Positions 52,111 to 60,945 of a stretch of DNA of 64,000 bases are shown in pieces. The stretch lies in assembly GCF_004137085.1 (NCBI RefSeq), contig NZ_QYBC01000016.1:62001-126000 (forward strand), in the 5' to 3' direction. A program made the position numbers and the translations under genes. Below the pieces are notes generated by a model. That model saw nothing but the letters and a program-made list of their open reading frames with translations. It did not search any database and was not told where the DNA came from. Source of the stretch: Lichenibacterium ramalinae (GTDB lineage Bacteria; Pseudomonadota; Alphaproteobacteria; Rhizobiales; Beijerinckiaceae). Every line of letters begins with the position of its first letter. The first letter of the stretch is position 1.

Positions 52111-53963
52111 GTCGCCACCTCGTTCGTGGTTTCGACGAGGCGCCGCGTATGGACGGCAGCCGGGATCGGCGCCGTATGGGAGGCGCCCAGGAGCATCCGG
52201 GTATAGAGATGGCCCGGCCGGGCGTGGATGTCCTCGGTGTCGGCCAGTTCCACGATCTCGCCGGCGCGCATCACGGCGATCCGGTCGCAAACATGCCGCA
52301 CCACCGCCAAGTCGTGGGAGATGAAGAGGTAGGTCAGGCCGAGGTCGCGCTGAAGGGATCGGAGGAGGTTCAGGATCTGGGCCTGGATGGAAACGTCGAG
52401 CGCCGAGACAGGCTCGTCGAGGATCACGAGGCTCGGCTTCAGGGCGAGGGCCCGGGCGATGCCGATCCGTTGCCGCTGCCCCCCGGAGAACTCGGACGGA
52501 AACCGATTGTAGTGCTCGGGGTCGAGACCGACCATCTCCATGAGGCCGCGCACCTCGGCCTTGCGCGCCTGGCCTTTCGCAAGGCCGTGGATGCGGAAAG
52601 GATCGCCGATGATCGCGCCGACACGCCGGCGAGGGTTGAGCGATCCGAACGGGTCCTGGAAGACGACCTGCACCTGACGGCGTAACGCCGTCCAGCCTCG
52701 GCTGTCGAGGCCGTCGAGCCGCTTGCCCTCGAATGTCACATGTCCCCCCGTTGTGGGAACGAGGCCGGCCAGGACCTGCGCGAGCGTGGACTTGCCGCTG
52801 CCGCTCTCTCCCACGAGCCCCAGGGTCTCACCCCGCCACAGCGCGAGGTCGATCCCGCGCAGCACCTCGTGGCGACCCCGGCCGCCGAGGAGGCGGCCGG
52901 TCGGATAGGACAACCGGACACCCTCGGCCTCGAGGATCGGTGCCTCCCCTCCTCGGGAGGGCCGGGGAGGCGGCGCGCCCGCCGGGGTTCGCGGAGCCGG
53001 TGCTCGGGCGCCATCCTCGAGCCAGCAGAGCGCGCGAGCGCCATCGTCGAACAGGCGCAGCGGCGGTTTGCGCGCGACGCAAATCGGCATCGCTTCCGTG
53101 CAGCGCGGCGCGAACACGCAGGCCCGGGACGGCACCAGGAGGCTGGGGGGGCGGCCGGGGATCGGCGCGATCTCGCCACCGGGGCTATGGTGTCCTGGGG
53201 ACGAACGCAACAGGGCCGCCGTGTAGGGGTGGGCCGGCTGCGCGAAGAGGCTTCGGCTCGGCGCGATCTCGACACGCTGCCCGGCGTAGAGGATCATGAC
53301 CCGGTCGGCGATGCGTGACAGCAGGCCGAGATCATGCGTGATCAGCACGATGGCCGTGCCGCGCTCGCGGCGCATCTCGTCCAGCAGGGAGATGATCTGG
53401 GCCTGGACCGTGACGTCGAGCGCCGTGGTGGGCTCGTCCGCGATGACGAGCGGCGGGTTGAGCACCAGCGCCATGGCGATCATCACGCGTTGGCGCATGC
53501 CGCCGGAGAACTGATGGGGGTAGTCGTCGAAGCGCTTGTCCGGGTCGGCGATGCCGACACGGTCCAGCATGGCGACCACCCGCCGACGTGCCTCGGCACC
53601 GCCGACGCGCTCGTGCACGTGGATCACCTCGGCGATCTGCCGGCCGATCGTATGGAAGGGGTGAAGGCTGGAAAGCGGATCCTGGAAGATCATCCCGATC
53701 TGGGATCCGCGCAAGCCGCAGAGGTCCCGCGCAGCGAGGCGCAGCAGGTTTCGGCCCTGGAAGGTCACGCTTCCCGAAACCTGAGCCCCCCTGATCAGCC
53801 CGGTGAGGGCCTGCGTCAGAACACTCTTGCCCGAACCGGACTCGCCGGCGATACCGAACACTTCGCCGGCCGCGACGGAGAACGACACGCCCTGGGTGGC
53901 ATGCACGACGCCGTCCTCGACTGGCAGGCGGACGACGAGGTCACGCGCTTCGAGAAGTGTCAT
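52107..53963 (-). CDS. Fused dual ABC ATPase (DppD-DppF type)
   Basis: 618 residues with two complete nucleotide-binding domains in one chain. First domain: Walker A GESGSGKS, signature QFSGGMRQR, Walker B LVIADEPT, then the DppD-type Cys-rich end (CVFAPRCTEAMPIC) that may hold an iron-sulfur cluster. Second domain: Walker A GESGSGKS, signature EFSGGQRQR, Walker B LVILDEPV. Usual operons encode these separately; fusions (YejF/GsiA-like) are known. It powers peptide import. Confidence 0.94.
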   Translation of the reverse strand: MTLLEARDLVVRLPVEDGVVHATQGVSFSVAAGEVFGIAGESGSGKSVLTQALTGLIRGAQVSGSVTFQGRNLLRLAARDLCGLRGSQIGMIFQDPLSSLHPFHTIGRQIAEVIHVHERVGGAEARRRVVAMLDRVGIADPDKRFDDYPHQFSGGMRQRVMIAMALVLNPPLVIADEPTTALDVTVQAQIISLLDEMRRERGTAIVLITHDLGLLSRIADRVMILYAGQRVEIAPSRSLFAQPAHPYTAALLRSSPGHHSPGGEIAPIPGRPPSLLVPSRACVFAPRCTEAMPICVARKPPLRLFDDGARALCWLEDGARAPAPRTPAGAPPPRPSRGGEAPILEAEGVRLSYPTGRLLGGRGRHEVLRGIDLALWRGETLGLVGESGSGKSTLAQVLAGLVPTTGGHVTFEGKRLDGLDSRGWTALRRQVQVVFQDPFGSLNPRRRVGAIIGDPFRIHGLAKGQARKAEVRGLMEMVGLDPEHYNRFPSEFSGGQRQRIGIARALALKPSLVILDEPVSALDVSIQAQILNLLRSLQRDLGLTYLFISHDLAVVRHVCDRIAVMRAGEIVELADTEDIHARPGHLYTRMLLGASHTAPIPAAVHTRRLVETTNEVAT

Positions 53964-54000
53964 GACCGCGCCGCGGCGGACGCGCGGGGTGTCGCCACCA

Positions 54001-55728
54001 TCAGCGCGACAACCAGACGTTCGTCCAGTCGCCCTGGGCGCCGATGGCATAGGGCAGAAAGTTCTGCACGGCCTCGCCGTGATACAGGACCACCTTGGGC
54101 GCGGCATAGGGCACGACGGGCGCATCCGCCATCACGGTCTCGTCCACCTTCGCCCAGAGCGCCGCGGATGTCGCGGGGATCGTGGCGTCGATGGCCTCGG
54201 CGGCGATCTTGTCGGCTTCCGGGTTGTTGTAATCCGTATAGTCGTAGGTCTGGTGCGTGCCGTTGAACGTGAACTGCGGCTGGAACACCGACCGGGCCGC
54301 CCCGCCGACCCAGTCCGGGGACCAGGCGACGGGGGCAATGTCCCACGTTCCTTCCTTGGTGTTGCGCGTGTTGGTCATGAATTTGGAATAGTAATCCGCA
54401 GGCGCAACGGGCGTCAGCTCCACCTGGAAACCGGCTTTGGCCAGGCTAGCCTGGATCGTCTGGGCGATCGCCGGCTCGTCGTTCTGATTTCGGAACGGCA
54501 TCTTCAGCGTCAGCCCGTTCGGGAAACCCGCCTCGGCCAGAAGCGCCTTGGCCCTGGTCGCGTCGCCCGCCCCATAGGGTGCGAAGTCGTGGTAGCCGAG
54601 CACGCCCGGCCCGAAGATGCCGTTCTGGGGGGCGGCAACCAGGGAGCCACCCATCTGCTGGACGATGGCGGCCTTGTCGATCGCATATTGCAGGGCTTGC
54701 CGGACCTTCAAGGTCTTCAGCGCGCCGTTGTTGTTGGCCGACACGGTGTTGATGAACAGGAAGGTGGTCCGGCCCGTCGCGATGGTGGACAGCTTGTCGT
54801 CGTGAGAAGCCTGCAGGGTCTGCAGCGTGGCCGACGGGATGGTCACGTCGTAGACCATGTCGCCGTCGCCCGACTGCAGTTGCTGGATCACGGCATCGGC
54901 CTGCAAGCCGAAGGTGATCTCGATCGCGTCCACGTAGGCCTTCCGCAACGGATCGGATTCCGCCTTCCAGGCTGGATTGCGTTTCAGCTTGAGCGAGGAG
55001 TCGGGGGCGTATTCGGCGACCGTGTAGGGCCCGCTGGCGATGAACTTGGACCGGTAGTCGGGCCCGTCCGGCATCGTGCCCAGCACCTCGACAGGCGCGG
55101 GAGCCGCTGTCGGCAACGAGAGCATGGAGATGAAGTCGCCCGCCTTCTCGGTGAGGCGGATGGCGATCGTACGGTCGTCGGGTGTCTCGATCCCCGCGAT
55201 GTCGTCGGACTCGATATAGGCCTTCATGGCCTCCACGGTCGGCTTGACCTTGGCGAAGCCATCGCAGAAGGACCGCATGCCCACGATCAGGTCGACGTAA
55301 TAGGTCAGCGCCGCCGAGCCGAGCGCGGGATTGCACATGCGCTTCATGCCCCGCTTGAAGTCGGCCGCGACGATTGGCCGGGCTCCTGTCGGAGTACCCC
55401 ACATGACCCCGGGACGCAGGGTGAAGGTATAGCGCAGGCCATTGTCGGTGGGTTGCGGGATCTCCGTTGCCAGGTCGGGCTTGGGTTCGATCTGCATCTG
55501 CGGATCCGCGGAGGCCTCGTAGCTGACGAGTTGCCGGGACACGGCGCGTAGGAAGTTGTTGGTCGTGACCAGGGCCGCCGATGTGGGATCGAAATGATCG
55601 ATATCCGCTGTTCCCAGGATGCGAAGGGTGCCGCCCATCTGCGGCGGCTGTGCCGCGGCAGGACCGACATAGCCCACAACCGCACAGGATGCGGCGCCAG
55701 CGAGCAGAGATCTGATGCGATACGACAT
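54001..55728 (-). CDS. Peptide ABC transporter substrate-binding protein (SBP_bac_5)
   Basis: 575 residues from ATG 55728. The signal peptide ends at AAAQ near residue 26. The SBP family 5 layout includes GGTLRILGTADIDHFDPTSA, RYTFTLRPGVMWGTPTGA, FIASGPYTVAEYAPDSSLKL, VRQALQYAIDKAAIVQQ and WDIAPVAWSPDWVGG. It binds peptides in the periplasm and delivers them to the permease. First gene of the operon (binding protein, dual ATPase, DppC, DppB, two proline peptidases). Confidence 0.94.
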   Translation of the reverse strand: MSYRIRSLLAGAASCAVVGYVGPAAAQPPQMGGTLRILGTADIDHFDPTSAALVTTNNFLRAVSRQLVSYEASADPQMQIEPKPDLATEIPQPTDNGLRYTFTLRPGVMWGTPTGARPIVAADFKRGMKRMCNPALGSAALTYYVDLIVGMRSFCDGFAKVKPTVEAMKAYIESDDIAGIETPDDRTIAIRLTEKAGDFISMLSLPTAAPAPVEVLGTMPDGPDYRSKFIASGPYTVAEYAPDSSLKLKRNPAWKAESDPLRKAYVDAIEITFGLQADAVIQQLQSGDGDMVYDVTIPSATLQTLQASHDDKLSTIATGRTTFLFINTVSANNNGALKTLKVRQALQYAIDKAAIVQQMGGSLVAAPQNGIFGPGVLGYHDFAPYGAGDATRAKALLAEAGFPNGLTLKMPFRNQNDEPAIAQTIQASLAKAGFQVELTPVAPADYYSKFMTNTRNTKEGTWDIAPVAWSPDWVGGAARSVFQPQFTFNGTHQTYDYTDYNNPEADKIAAEAIDATIPATSAALWAKVDETVMADAPVVPYAAPKVVLYHGEAVQNFLPYAIGAQGDWTNVWLSR

Positions 55729-55949
55729 GGCTGGCTCGCAACGAGGTGAAATCAAACAGCAGACACAACCTCGTCTCGACAGCACCGACCTGTCAAGCTA
55801 TCGACTGTCGGACTACAGAAATTTACGGACTGGCGATCTGTGCGCGAGTGTGATGATCGTCACTCCGCATGGAGCTTGACGGGGCTGCTCGCTCCTTCGT
55901 TTGAGCATGCAATCCCGGTGTGTGATGGTGCATCATCGATCCTGACGCG

Positions 55950-56203
55950 TCGGGAGGATGACCCTTGGCAAGCGTTCTTCACGGCAACGCCTGCACGACG
56001 CCGCGTCTTCATTTCTGACAGCCGAGACGGCGCAGGCGCGCAGGCGCTCCGAGACACACGAGATCGGCTACGTGCACATCGACTGTTGTGAGCAGCGTCA
56101 TGCCGGCGGAAAGCCGATCATGGTCCCGGCCATCGATCGCGTCTGCAAGTTCACATCTGCTGAGTGCTTCGACAGCGCGGGCAAGATGGAAGGATCGGCG
56201 TAA
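55950..56203 (+). pseudogene. IS481-type transposase remnant
   Basis: The frame ending at 56203 reads HEIGYVHIDCCEQRHAGGKP then AIDRVCKFTSAECFDSAGKM. This matches the first catalytic Asp region (GYxHIDxxE...AIDRTSKF) of IS481-type transposases. The rest of the protein is missing. The preceding stretch 55729-55949 holds no gene beyond the promoter region of the peptide operon. Confidence 0.65.
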
Positions 56204-56209
56204 CCATCC

Positions 56210-56530
56210 ATCGGATGTGGAGTTCGGCTGAGCGACGGCCTGTGCCGGTGGCGCTCGACACGGTGCTGAATGTGCTCGCGCCAGAGGTGATGTACGCGGT
56301 GGTCACCACTGTCCGTACGGCGGCCTCGCCCGTGGCGGATCACATGGCGCCATAGCCGTTGGTGTTCTTGCGCCGGAACACGGCGGGCCTCGGGTCGCGC
56401 TCGCGGGCGTTGTTGCGGGCCTCGATCCGTCCGGGGAAGGCGGCGAAGGTCAGAAGCTGATCGCGCGCTCGGCGCATGCGGTTCTGGATGGGCGGAAGTG
56501 GATCGGCTGATTTTCTGGACGATAAGCGAC
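56210..56530 (-). pseudogene. Transposase C-terminal remnant, IS66-like
   Basis: Minus-strand translation reads LLTFAAFPGRIEARNNARER, then RRKNTNGYGAMWSATGEAA, then in another frame LWREHIQHRVERHRHRPSL. The order (NN-x-ERxxRP...RKN...G..WS...LW) is like the end of IS66 TnpC-type transposases. Frameshifts and truncation make it non-functional. The assignment is tentative. Confidence 0.45.
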
Positions 56531-56575
56531 ATTCGGACGACCGCTCAAGACATACCACGATCCCAACATGCACCG

Positions 56576-57712
56576 TCAGATGGGATTACCGTGCGACGCG
56601 ATCTGCCTCAGGAGGTCGGAGCGACGGCGGGCACCCGTCCTGCGGAAGATCGAGGCCAGATGCGTTTTCACGGTCGCCGATTTGACGCCCAGCGCATCGG
56701 CGATCTCGCGGACGCTTCCGCCGGTTCCGACCGCTTGCAACACCCTCATCTCGCTGGGTGTCAGCTTGTGTGATCTGGCGATCGCTTCGACACCCGAGAC
56801 CACCGGGATCTCGGCCCGCCGCACGAAGATGGCGGCCGTGGCAGAGTAACCGAGACTGGCTTTCTGTCTGGCGCCCGACGACAAAGGGAGGACGTGAGCC
56901 AGGAACCGCTCTCCGGTTCGGCTCGCGAGCAGGATCGAAGGCGAACCGAGTCCCAGCGAAACGTCGGTCCCGACAGCCGTGGCGGCGAGACTGGCCCGAA
57001 GCGCGTGGTTGGCCTCGGGATCGACCGCCGTGAGCGAGCCGTCCCGCAGTCTCAACAGCCCACCGTCCTTGAGCAGGGCATCTCCCGCTTCGTTCGTGAA
57101 GTCGATCCGCCCCGTCGCATTGACCAGGAAAGCGCCGGCCGTCACGGAATCCAGGATCGCGCCCAGTTTCGTCGACAGCGACTTCTGCCGATCGATCTCG
57201 CGCCCGATCATCACGGCCCGACGCACGTGAGGTGCGATGAGAGCCATGCGGCGTCGCATCTCCTCGTCGACGACACCCTGGGCTCTGCTGCGTCGCACCG
57301 AGAAACAGGCGGCGCTCGTCGAGAACCGATAAAGGTTGACCCCAATCACATCGATGAGGCCTTGCGGCTGCACCCATTCCTCGAAAAAACGCGTCCTGTG
57401 AAACTCAGGATGCGGGATGATGTCGCCGCCACTGAAGACAACGCCGGGATCGATGAAGGTGATGGCGGGGAAGAAAGGATTGAGTCGCACGTAGTGACTG
57501 ACATAACTCTCGATGAACTCGGGGTCGTCGTTCCAGGAGTGAAAGATCACCGCACTCTGTACGACGGGGTCCTGCCAAAAGATGTTGGCCGCCGCTCCGT
57601 CGAGGTATGCGCACGCGGCCTCCAGCGCTGCCGGCCACGTCACCGGATCGAGCGTGGCGTCGTAGAAGGCGGCCAGCACCTGCGATAGATGCTCGATCTC
57701 GGTGGTCTGCAT
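56576..57712 (-). CDS. LuxR-type transcriptional regulator
   Basis: 378 residues. The first 190 residues form an unassigned sensor-like region. A PAS-like part follows (KLGAILDSVTAGAFLVNATG, IDFTNEAGDALL), and a C-terminal LuxR HTH (KLTPSEMRVLQAVGTGGSVR, EIADALGVKSATVKTHLASI) ends the protein. It is divergent from the oxalate decarboxylase gene, with about 180 bases between start codons, and is the obvious candidate to control it. The effector is unknown. Confidence 0.9.
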   Translation of the reverse strand: MQTTEIEHLSQVLAAFYDATLDPVTWPAALEAACAYLDGAAANIFWQDPVVQSAVIFHSWNDDPEFIESYVSHYVRLNPFFPAITFIDPGVVFSGGDIIPHPEFHRTRFFEEWVQPQGLIDVIGVNLYRFSTSAACFSVRRSRAQGVVDEEMRRRMALIAPHVRRAVMIGREIDRQKSLSTKLGAILDSVTAGAFLVNATGRIDFTNEAGDALLKDGGLLRLRDGSLTAVDPEANHALRASLAATAVGTDVSLGLGSPSILLASRTGERFLAHVLPLSSGARQKASLGYSATAAIFVRRAEIPVVSGVEAIARSHKLTPSEMRVLQAVGTGGSVREIADALGVKSATVKTHLASIFRRTGARRRSDLLRQIASHGNPI

Positions 57713-57895
57713 CGAACAGTCTCCCGGCGATCCGGTATCAGGCTCGATCTCGTAGACAGGTTCAGGAGTAGTTTATGTCTCATCCGTTCGGATGATGCAA
57801 TCGCGCGGCGCGCGATCGACAGTGCGAGGGCGGGTCGTCTTCAGCTTGAGCGCTTCGACGCTGCCGCGGATGTGCAGAGCACTTCGGAGACGGCC

Positions 57896-59077
57896 ATGGA
57901 CGTCGAGCGGCGGAAGATCCTCAGCGGTCTCGCAATCGGAGCCGGAACCTTCGCGGCCTCGAGGGCCGCCGCGGCCGATGGCGATGGGCGCGCCGCAGGC
58001 GACGAGGCCACCCCGGCATCCGCCTTCGTCCGCACGCTTCCGCGCAAGCCCGGAACCGGGCAGGCCTTCTCGGCCTCCCTCGATTCCGGGCCGATCAAGG
58101 CGACCTCGGGTGGCTGGGCCCGCGACCTGACGACCAACCAGCTTCCCATCGCGACCGGAATCGCTGGCGCCCACCTGTTCCTCAATCCCGGCGGGGTCCG
58201 GGAGATGCACTGGCACGCCTCCGCCGAATGGGCCTACGTCATCGCGGGCCGCTGCCAGGCCACGATCGTGGACCCCGACGGGGTCATGGAGGTCGTCAAC
58301 TTCGGGCCCGGCGACACATGGTCGTTTCCGGCCGGCCACGCCCATGCGATCCAGGCCCTCGGTACGACGCCCTGTCACGCCATCCTGACCTTCGACGACG
58401 GACGTTACGGCGAACATGGAACGTTCGGGCTCAGCGACTTCATGAGCCGCCTCGATGGGCCCATGCTCCGCACCACGCTCGGCGTCGATGAGGCCTTGGC
58501 CCGGCGACTGCCCGAAGGCGAGACCTACATCATGCAGGGCCCCGTGGTGCCGCTCGACGGCGCCCGCGCGACGGCGGAGCAACGCCTCGATGCGAAGCGA
58601 TCGCACCGCTACGCCTTGTCGGGGTCCAGCCCGCTGATCGAGACCGAGGCGGGGTCCCTCCGGGTCGCGTCAGCGGCGGCCTTCCCGGTGTCCGGCACGA
58701 TGACGGGCTTCGTCCAGACCCTGCAGCCGGGGGCGATCCACACGCCGCACTGGCATCCCGGCGCCAACGAATGGCACTTCCTCCTGAAGGGTCGCACGAA
58801 GGTGACGATCTTCGAAGCCGACAAGCGGATGGCGACGGCGGAACTGGCGGCCGGCGACTGTGCCTACCTGCCGCGTGCCATGGGGCACATCGTGCAGAAC
58901 ATCGGGGCCGAACCCTGCCACTTCGTCGGTGTTCACGACGCTCCGAGCTATGCCGAAAGCTCCCTGTCCCGGTGGCTCTCGACCGTGCCGGCCCACCTCG
59001 TCGCCGCCAATCTCGGCCTGACCGAACCCGAGGTCGCCTCGTTGCCACGGCAGCCCCTGGTCTTCGCCCGCGCGTGA
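57896..59077 (+). CDS. oxdC: Oxalate decarboxylase-like bicupin, Tat-exported
   Basis: 393 residues from ATG 57896. The N-terminus ERRKILSGLAIGAG is a twin-arginine signal, so export to the periplasm is likely. Cupin 1 has metal ligands H105, H107 and E111 (MHWHASAEWAYVI); cupin 2 has H285, H287 and E292 (HWHPGANEWHFLL). The lid loop equivalent to SENST of Bacillus OxdC reads GEHGT, keeping the catalytic Glu at 173, which favours decarboxylase (oxalate to formate and CO2) over oxidase. Mn-dependent. It is divergent from a LuxR regulator and followed by a YeiH-type gene. An oxalate/formate antiporter-like gene lies at 11317-12708. Confidence 0.9.
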   Translation: MDVERRKILSGLAIGAGTFAASRAAAADGDGRAAGDEATPASAFVRTLPRKPGTGQAFSASLDSGPIKATSGGWARDLTTNQLPIATGIAGAHLFLNPGGVREMHWHASAEWAYVIAGRCQATIVDPDGVMEVVNFGPGDTWSFPAGHAHAIQALGTTPCHAILTFDDGRYGEHGTFGLSDFMSRLDGPMLRTTLGVDEALARRLPEGETYIMQGPVVPLDGARATAEQRLDAKRSHRYALSGSSPLIETEAGSLRVASAAAFPVSGTMTGFVQTLQPGAIHTPHWHPGANEWHFLLKGRTKVTIFEADKRMATAELAAGDCAYLPRAMGHIVQNIGAEPCHFVGVHDAPSYAESSLSRWLSTVPAHLVAANLGLTEPEVASLPRQPLVFARA

Positions 59078-59155
59078 CGGCCCGCGGCTGCGCTCGCCCC
59101 GGGAACCGCCATCGTCTCCGGACCTGCCCTGCCCTCTCCTCGTCGTCGGTCAACC

Positions 59156-60232
59156 ATGACCACCCTCGCCCTGAACCGCATCGTCCTGCTGGCGCGCATC
59201 CTTCCCGGCGTCATGCTGTGCGTCGCCGTCGCGCTCCTGGCCGATCGCCTCGTGCCCGCCGAGATCGCCCTGACGGGTCGGCTGTTCGTCGATCCCGTCG
59301 TTCTCGCGATCCTTCTCGGGACGTCCGTCCGCGCCGTGTGGCGGCCGGGCGCGGCCTGGGCGCAGGGCATCACCTGCAGCGCCAAAGTCCTGCTCGAATG
59401 TTCCGTGGTGCTGATCGGCGCCTCGATCGACGCGAACACGCTGTCGCGGCTTGGGCCCACCACGATCCTCAGCGTCGGCCTGCTCGTGGTGGCCGCCGTC
59501 ACTGGCAGCTATGGCTTCGCACGGGCCTGGGGATTGCCCCATCGGCTCTCGGTCCTGATCGCCTGCGGAAACGCGATCTGCGGGAACGCGGCGATCGGCG
59601 CCGTCGCGCCCCTCGTCGGCGCCGATGCCCGCGACATCACCACGGCCGTGTCCTTCACCGCCGTGTTCGGCCTCCTCGTCGTGCTGACCCTGCCGACCCT
59701 CATCCCCATCCTACACCTGACGCCGGCTCAGTACGGCGAACTGGCGGGGTTGACCGTCTATTCCATCCCTCAGGTGCTGGCCGCGACAGCGCCGGTCGGA
59801 ATCCTGAGCAGCCAGATCGGCACCATCGTCAAACTGTCGCGCGTGCTCATGCTCGGCCCGGTCGTCCTGGGCATCGCCGGTGTCCAGGTGTGCCGCGCGC
59901 GTCGCGTCGTCGGGACTGATCGATCCCCGCCGGAGACATGCGAACCTCCCCGGATCGCGGCATCGGTCTCGACCTTCGTCCCCTGGTTCCTGGTGGGCTT
60001 CGTCGGCCTGGCATCGTGCCGCTCGGCGGGCCTCCTGCCCGGCGCATTCGTCGAACCTGCCGCGGTCGCCGCTCACCTGCTGACCGTCGTGTCCATGGCG
60101 GCACTCGGCCTCAACGTCGACATCCGCACCCTGACCCGGTGCGGCAACCGGATCGCGCTGGCCGTGGCCGGGTCGCTCGCCGGCATCTTTCTCATGAGCC
60201 TCGCGATCGTGCGTGGCCTGTCGCCGTCCTGA
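59156..60232 (+). CDS. YeiH/UPF0324-family putative sulfate/anion exporter
   Basis: 358 residues with about ten membrane segments. The family pattern is clear: VVLAILLGTSVRA, LLECSVVLIGASIDANTLSR, LIACGNAICGNAAIGAVAPL and GLTVYSIPQVLAATAPVG, ending MAALGLNVDIRTLTR. Members are inner-membrane transporters suspected to move sulfate or organic anions such as sulfonate products. It lies 78 bases after the oxalate decarboxylase gene and may be cotranscribed. Confidence 0.9.
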   Translation: MTTLALNRIVLLARILPGVMLCVAVALLADRLVPAEIALTGRLFVDPVVLAILLGTSVRAVWRPGAAWAQGITCSAKVLLECSVVLIGASIDANTLSRLGPTTILSVGLLVVAAVTGSYGFARAWGLPHRLSVLIACGNAICGNAAIGAVAPLVGADARDITTAVSFTAVFGLLVVLTLPTLIPILHLTPAQYGELAGLTVYSIPQVLAATAPVGILSSQIGTIVKLSRVLMLGPVVLGIAGVQVCRARRVVGTDRSPPETCEPPRIAASVSTFVPWFLVGFVGLASCRSAGLLPGAFVEPAAVAAHLLTVVSMAALGLNVDIRTLTRCGNRIALAVAGSLAGIFLMSLAIVRGLSPS

Positions 60233-60255
60233 AACCTTCCACATCGGAGTTCCGA

Positions 60256-60543
60256 ATGATGGTGCTGCGCGGGATGGGCAAGGCCCGGACTTGGATCGTG
60301 CCAAGCGGCGTGGCGGTGACGCTCCTCATGGGCTGCTGGTCGCCGTCCCGGAGCGCGGAGCGCCATGACACCTGCGAGGAGCAGGGCGAGATCGTGGCCA
60401 TCTACGACTGCCAGTCCGGGCTCGTCCTCTGGTCGAGGCAGCCACCCGGACAGACGCTGCCGACGCTGTCGTCCGGTCGACAGCTCTGCCGCCTCATGAG
60501 CGGTCAAGGCCGCTCACCAGCGGCCGACGAGCGATGCCTGTGA
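60256..60543 (+). CDS. Small putative lipoprotein
   Basis: 95 residues from ATG 60256, 23 bases after the YeiH-type gene. A basic start and hydrophobic segment end in LLMGCWS, a plausible lipobox with Cys at about residue 26. The mature part has four further Cys (CEEQGEIVAIYDC, LC, RCL) that could form two disulfides. The family is not recognised. It could be secreted to the outer membrane with the oxalate operon. Confidence 0.6.
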   Translation: MMVLRGMGKARTWIVPSGVAVTLLMGCWSPSRSAERHDTCEEQGEIVAIYDCQSGLVLWSRQPPGQTLPTLSSGRQLCRLMSGQGRSPAADERCL

Positions 60544-60945
60544 CGCGGACTGCTGCTCGCTCGGTCACGGCGTCTCACGCCATGGAAGAGCACCGCTGCA
60601 GGCGTGTTCTCCCGTCTAGAGCCGTCGCCGCTCGCCTTGGCTCGCGACTTCAGCTCTAGTGCCATGTTTTTGCGAGCATCTTCACGCGATCAGGTGACTC
60701 GACCTGATCGCGATCTGCTCTAGCGATAGGTTCGGAGCATGACGTCGATCACACGATCCGGACTCGGTGTCTCGACAGCGGCGGGTCGCGCAACGTCGGT
60801 TCCGGGCGGAGTCCAGAACGGCTGCCGTCGAGAAGTTATGCTCGGAAGCGGACATCTCCGGAGCTTCGAGGATGGGGCGAGCCCGCTCACCATAAACGGT
60901 AAGCGCGACTCCGGCGGATTCGTGGCCGTCGTGGACGCCCGCGGA
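60544..60945. other. 402-base interval with inverted repeats
   Basis: No gene is seen; a frame at 60739-61041 runs opposite the LysR gene end and lacks any motif. The segment 60616-60722 begins and ends with TCTAG-type sequences and contains an 11-bp perfect inverted repeat, like a short interspersed palindromic element or a terminator region for the operons converging from both sides. Confidence 0.45.
60685..60712. repeat. 11-bp perfect inverted repeat
   Basis: CGCGATCAGGT at 60685-60695 is repeated inverted at 60702-60712 with a 6-base loop. It lies between converging operons. There is no clear U-tract, so it is more likely a dispersed palindromic repeat than a terminator. Confidence 0.6.
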
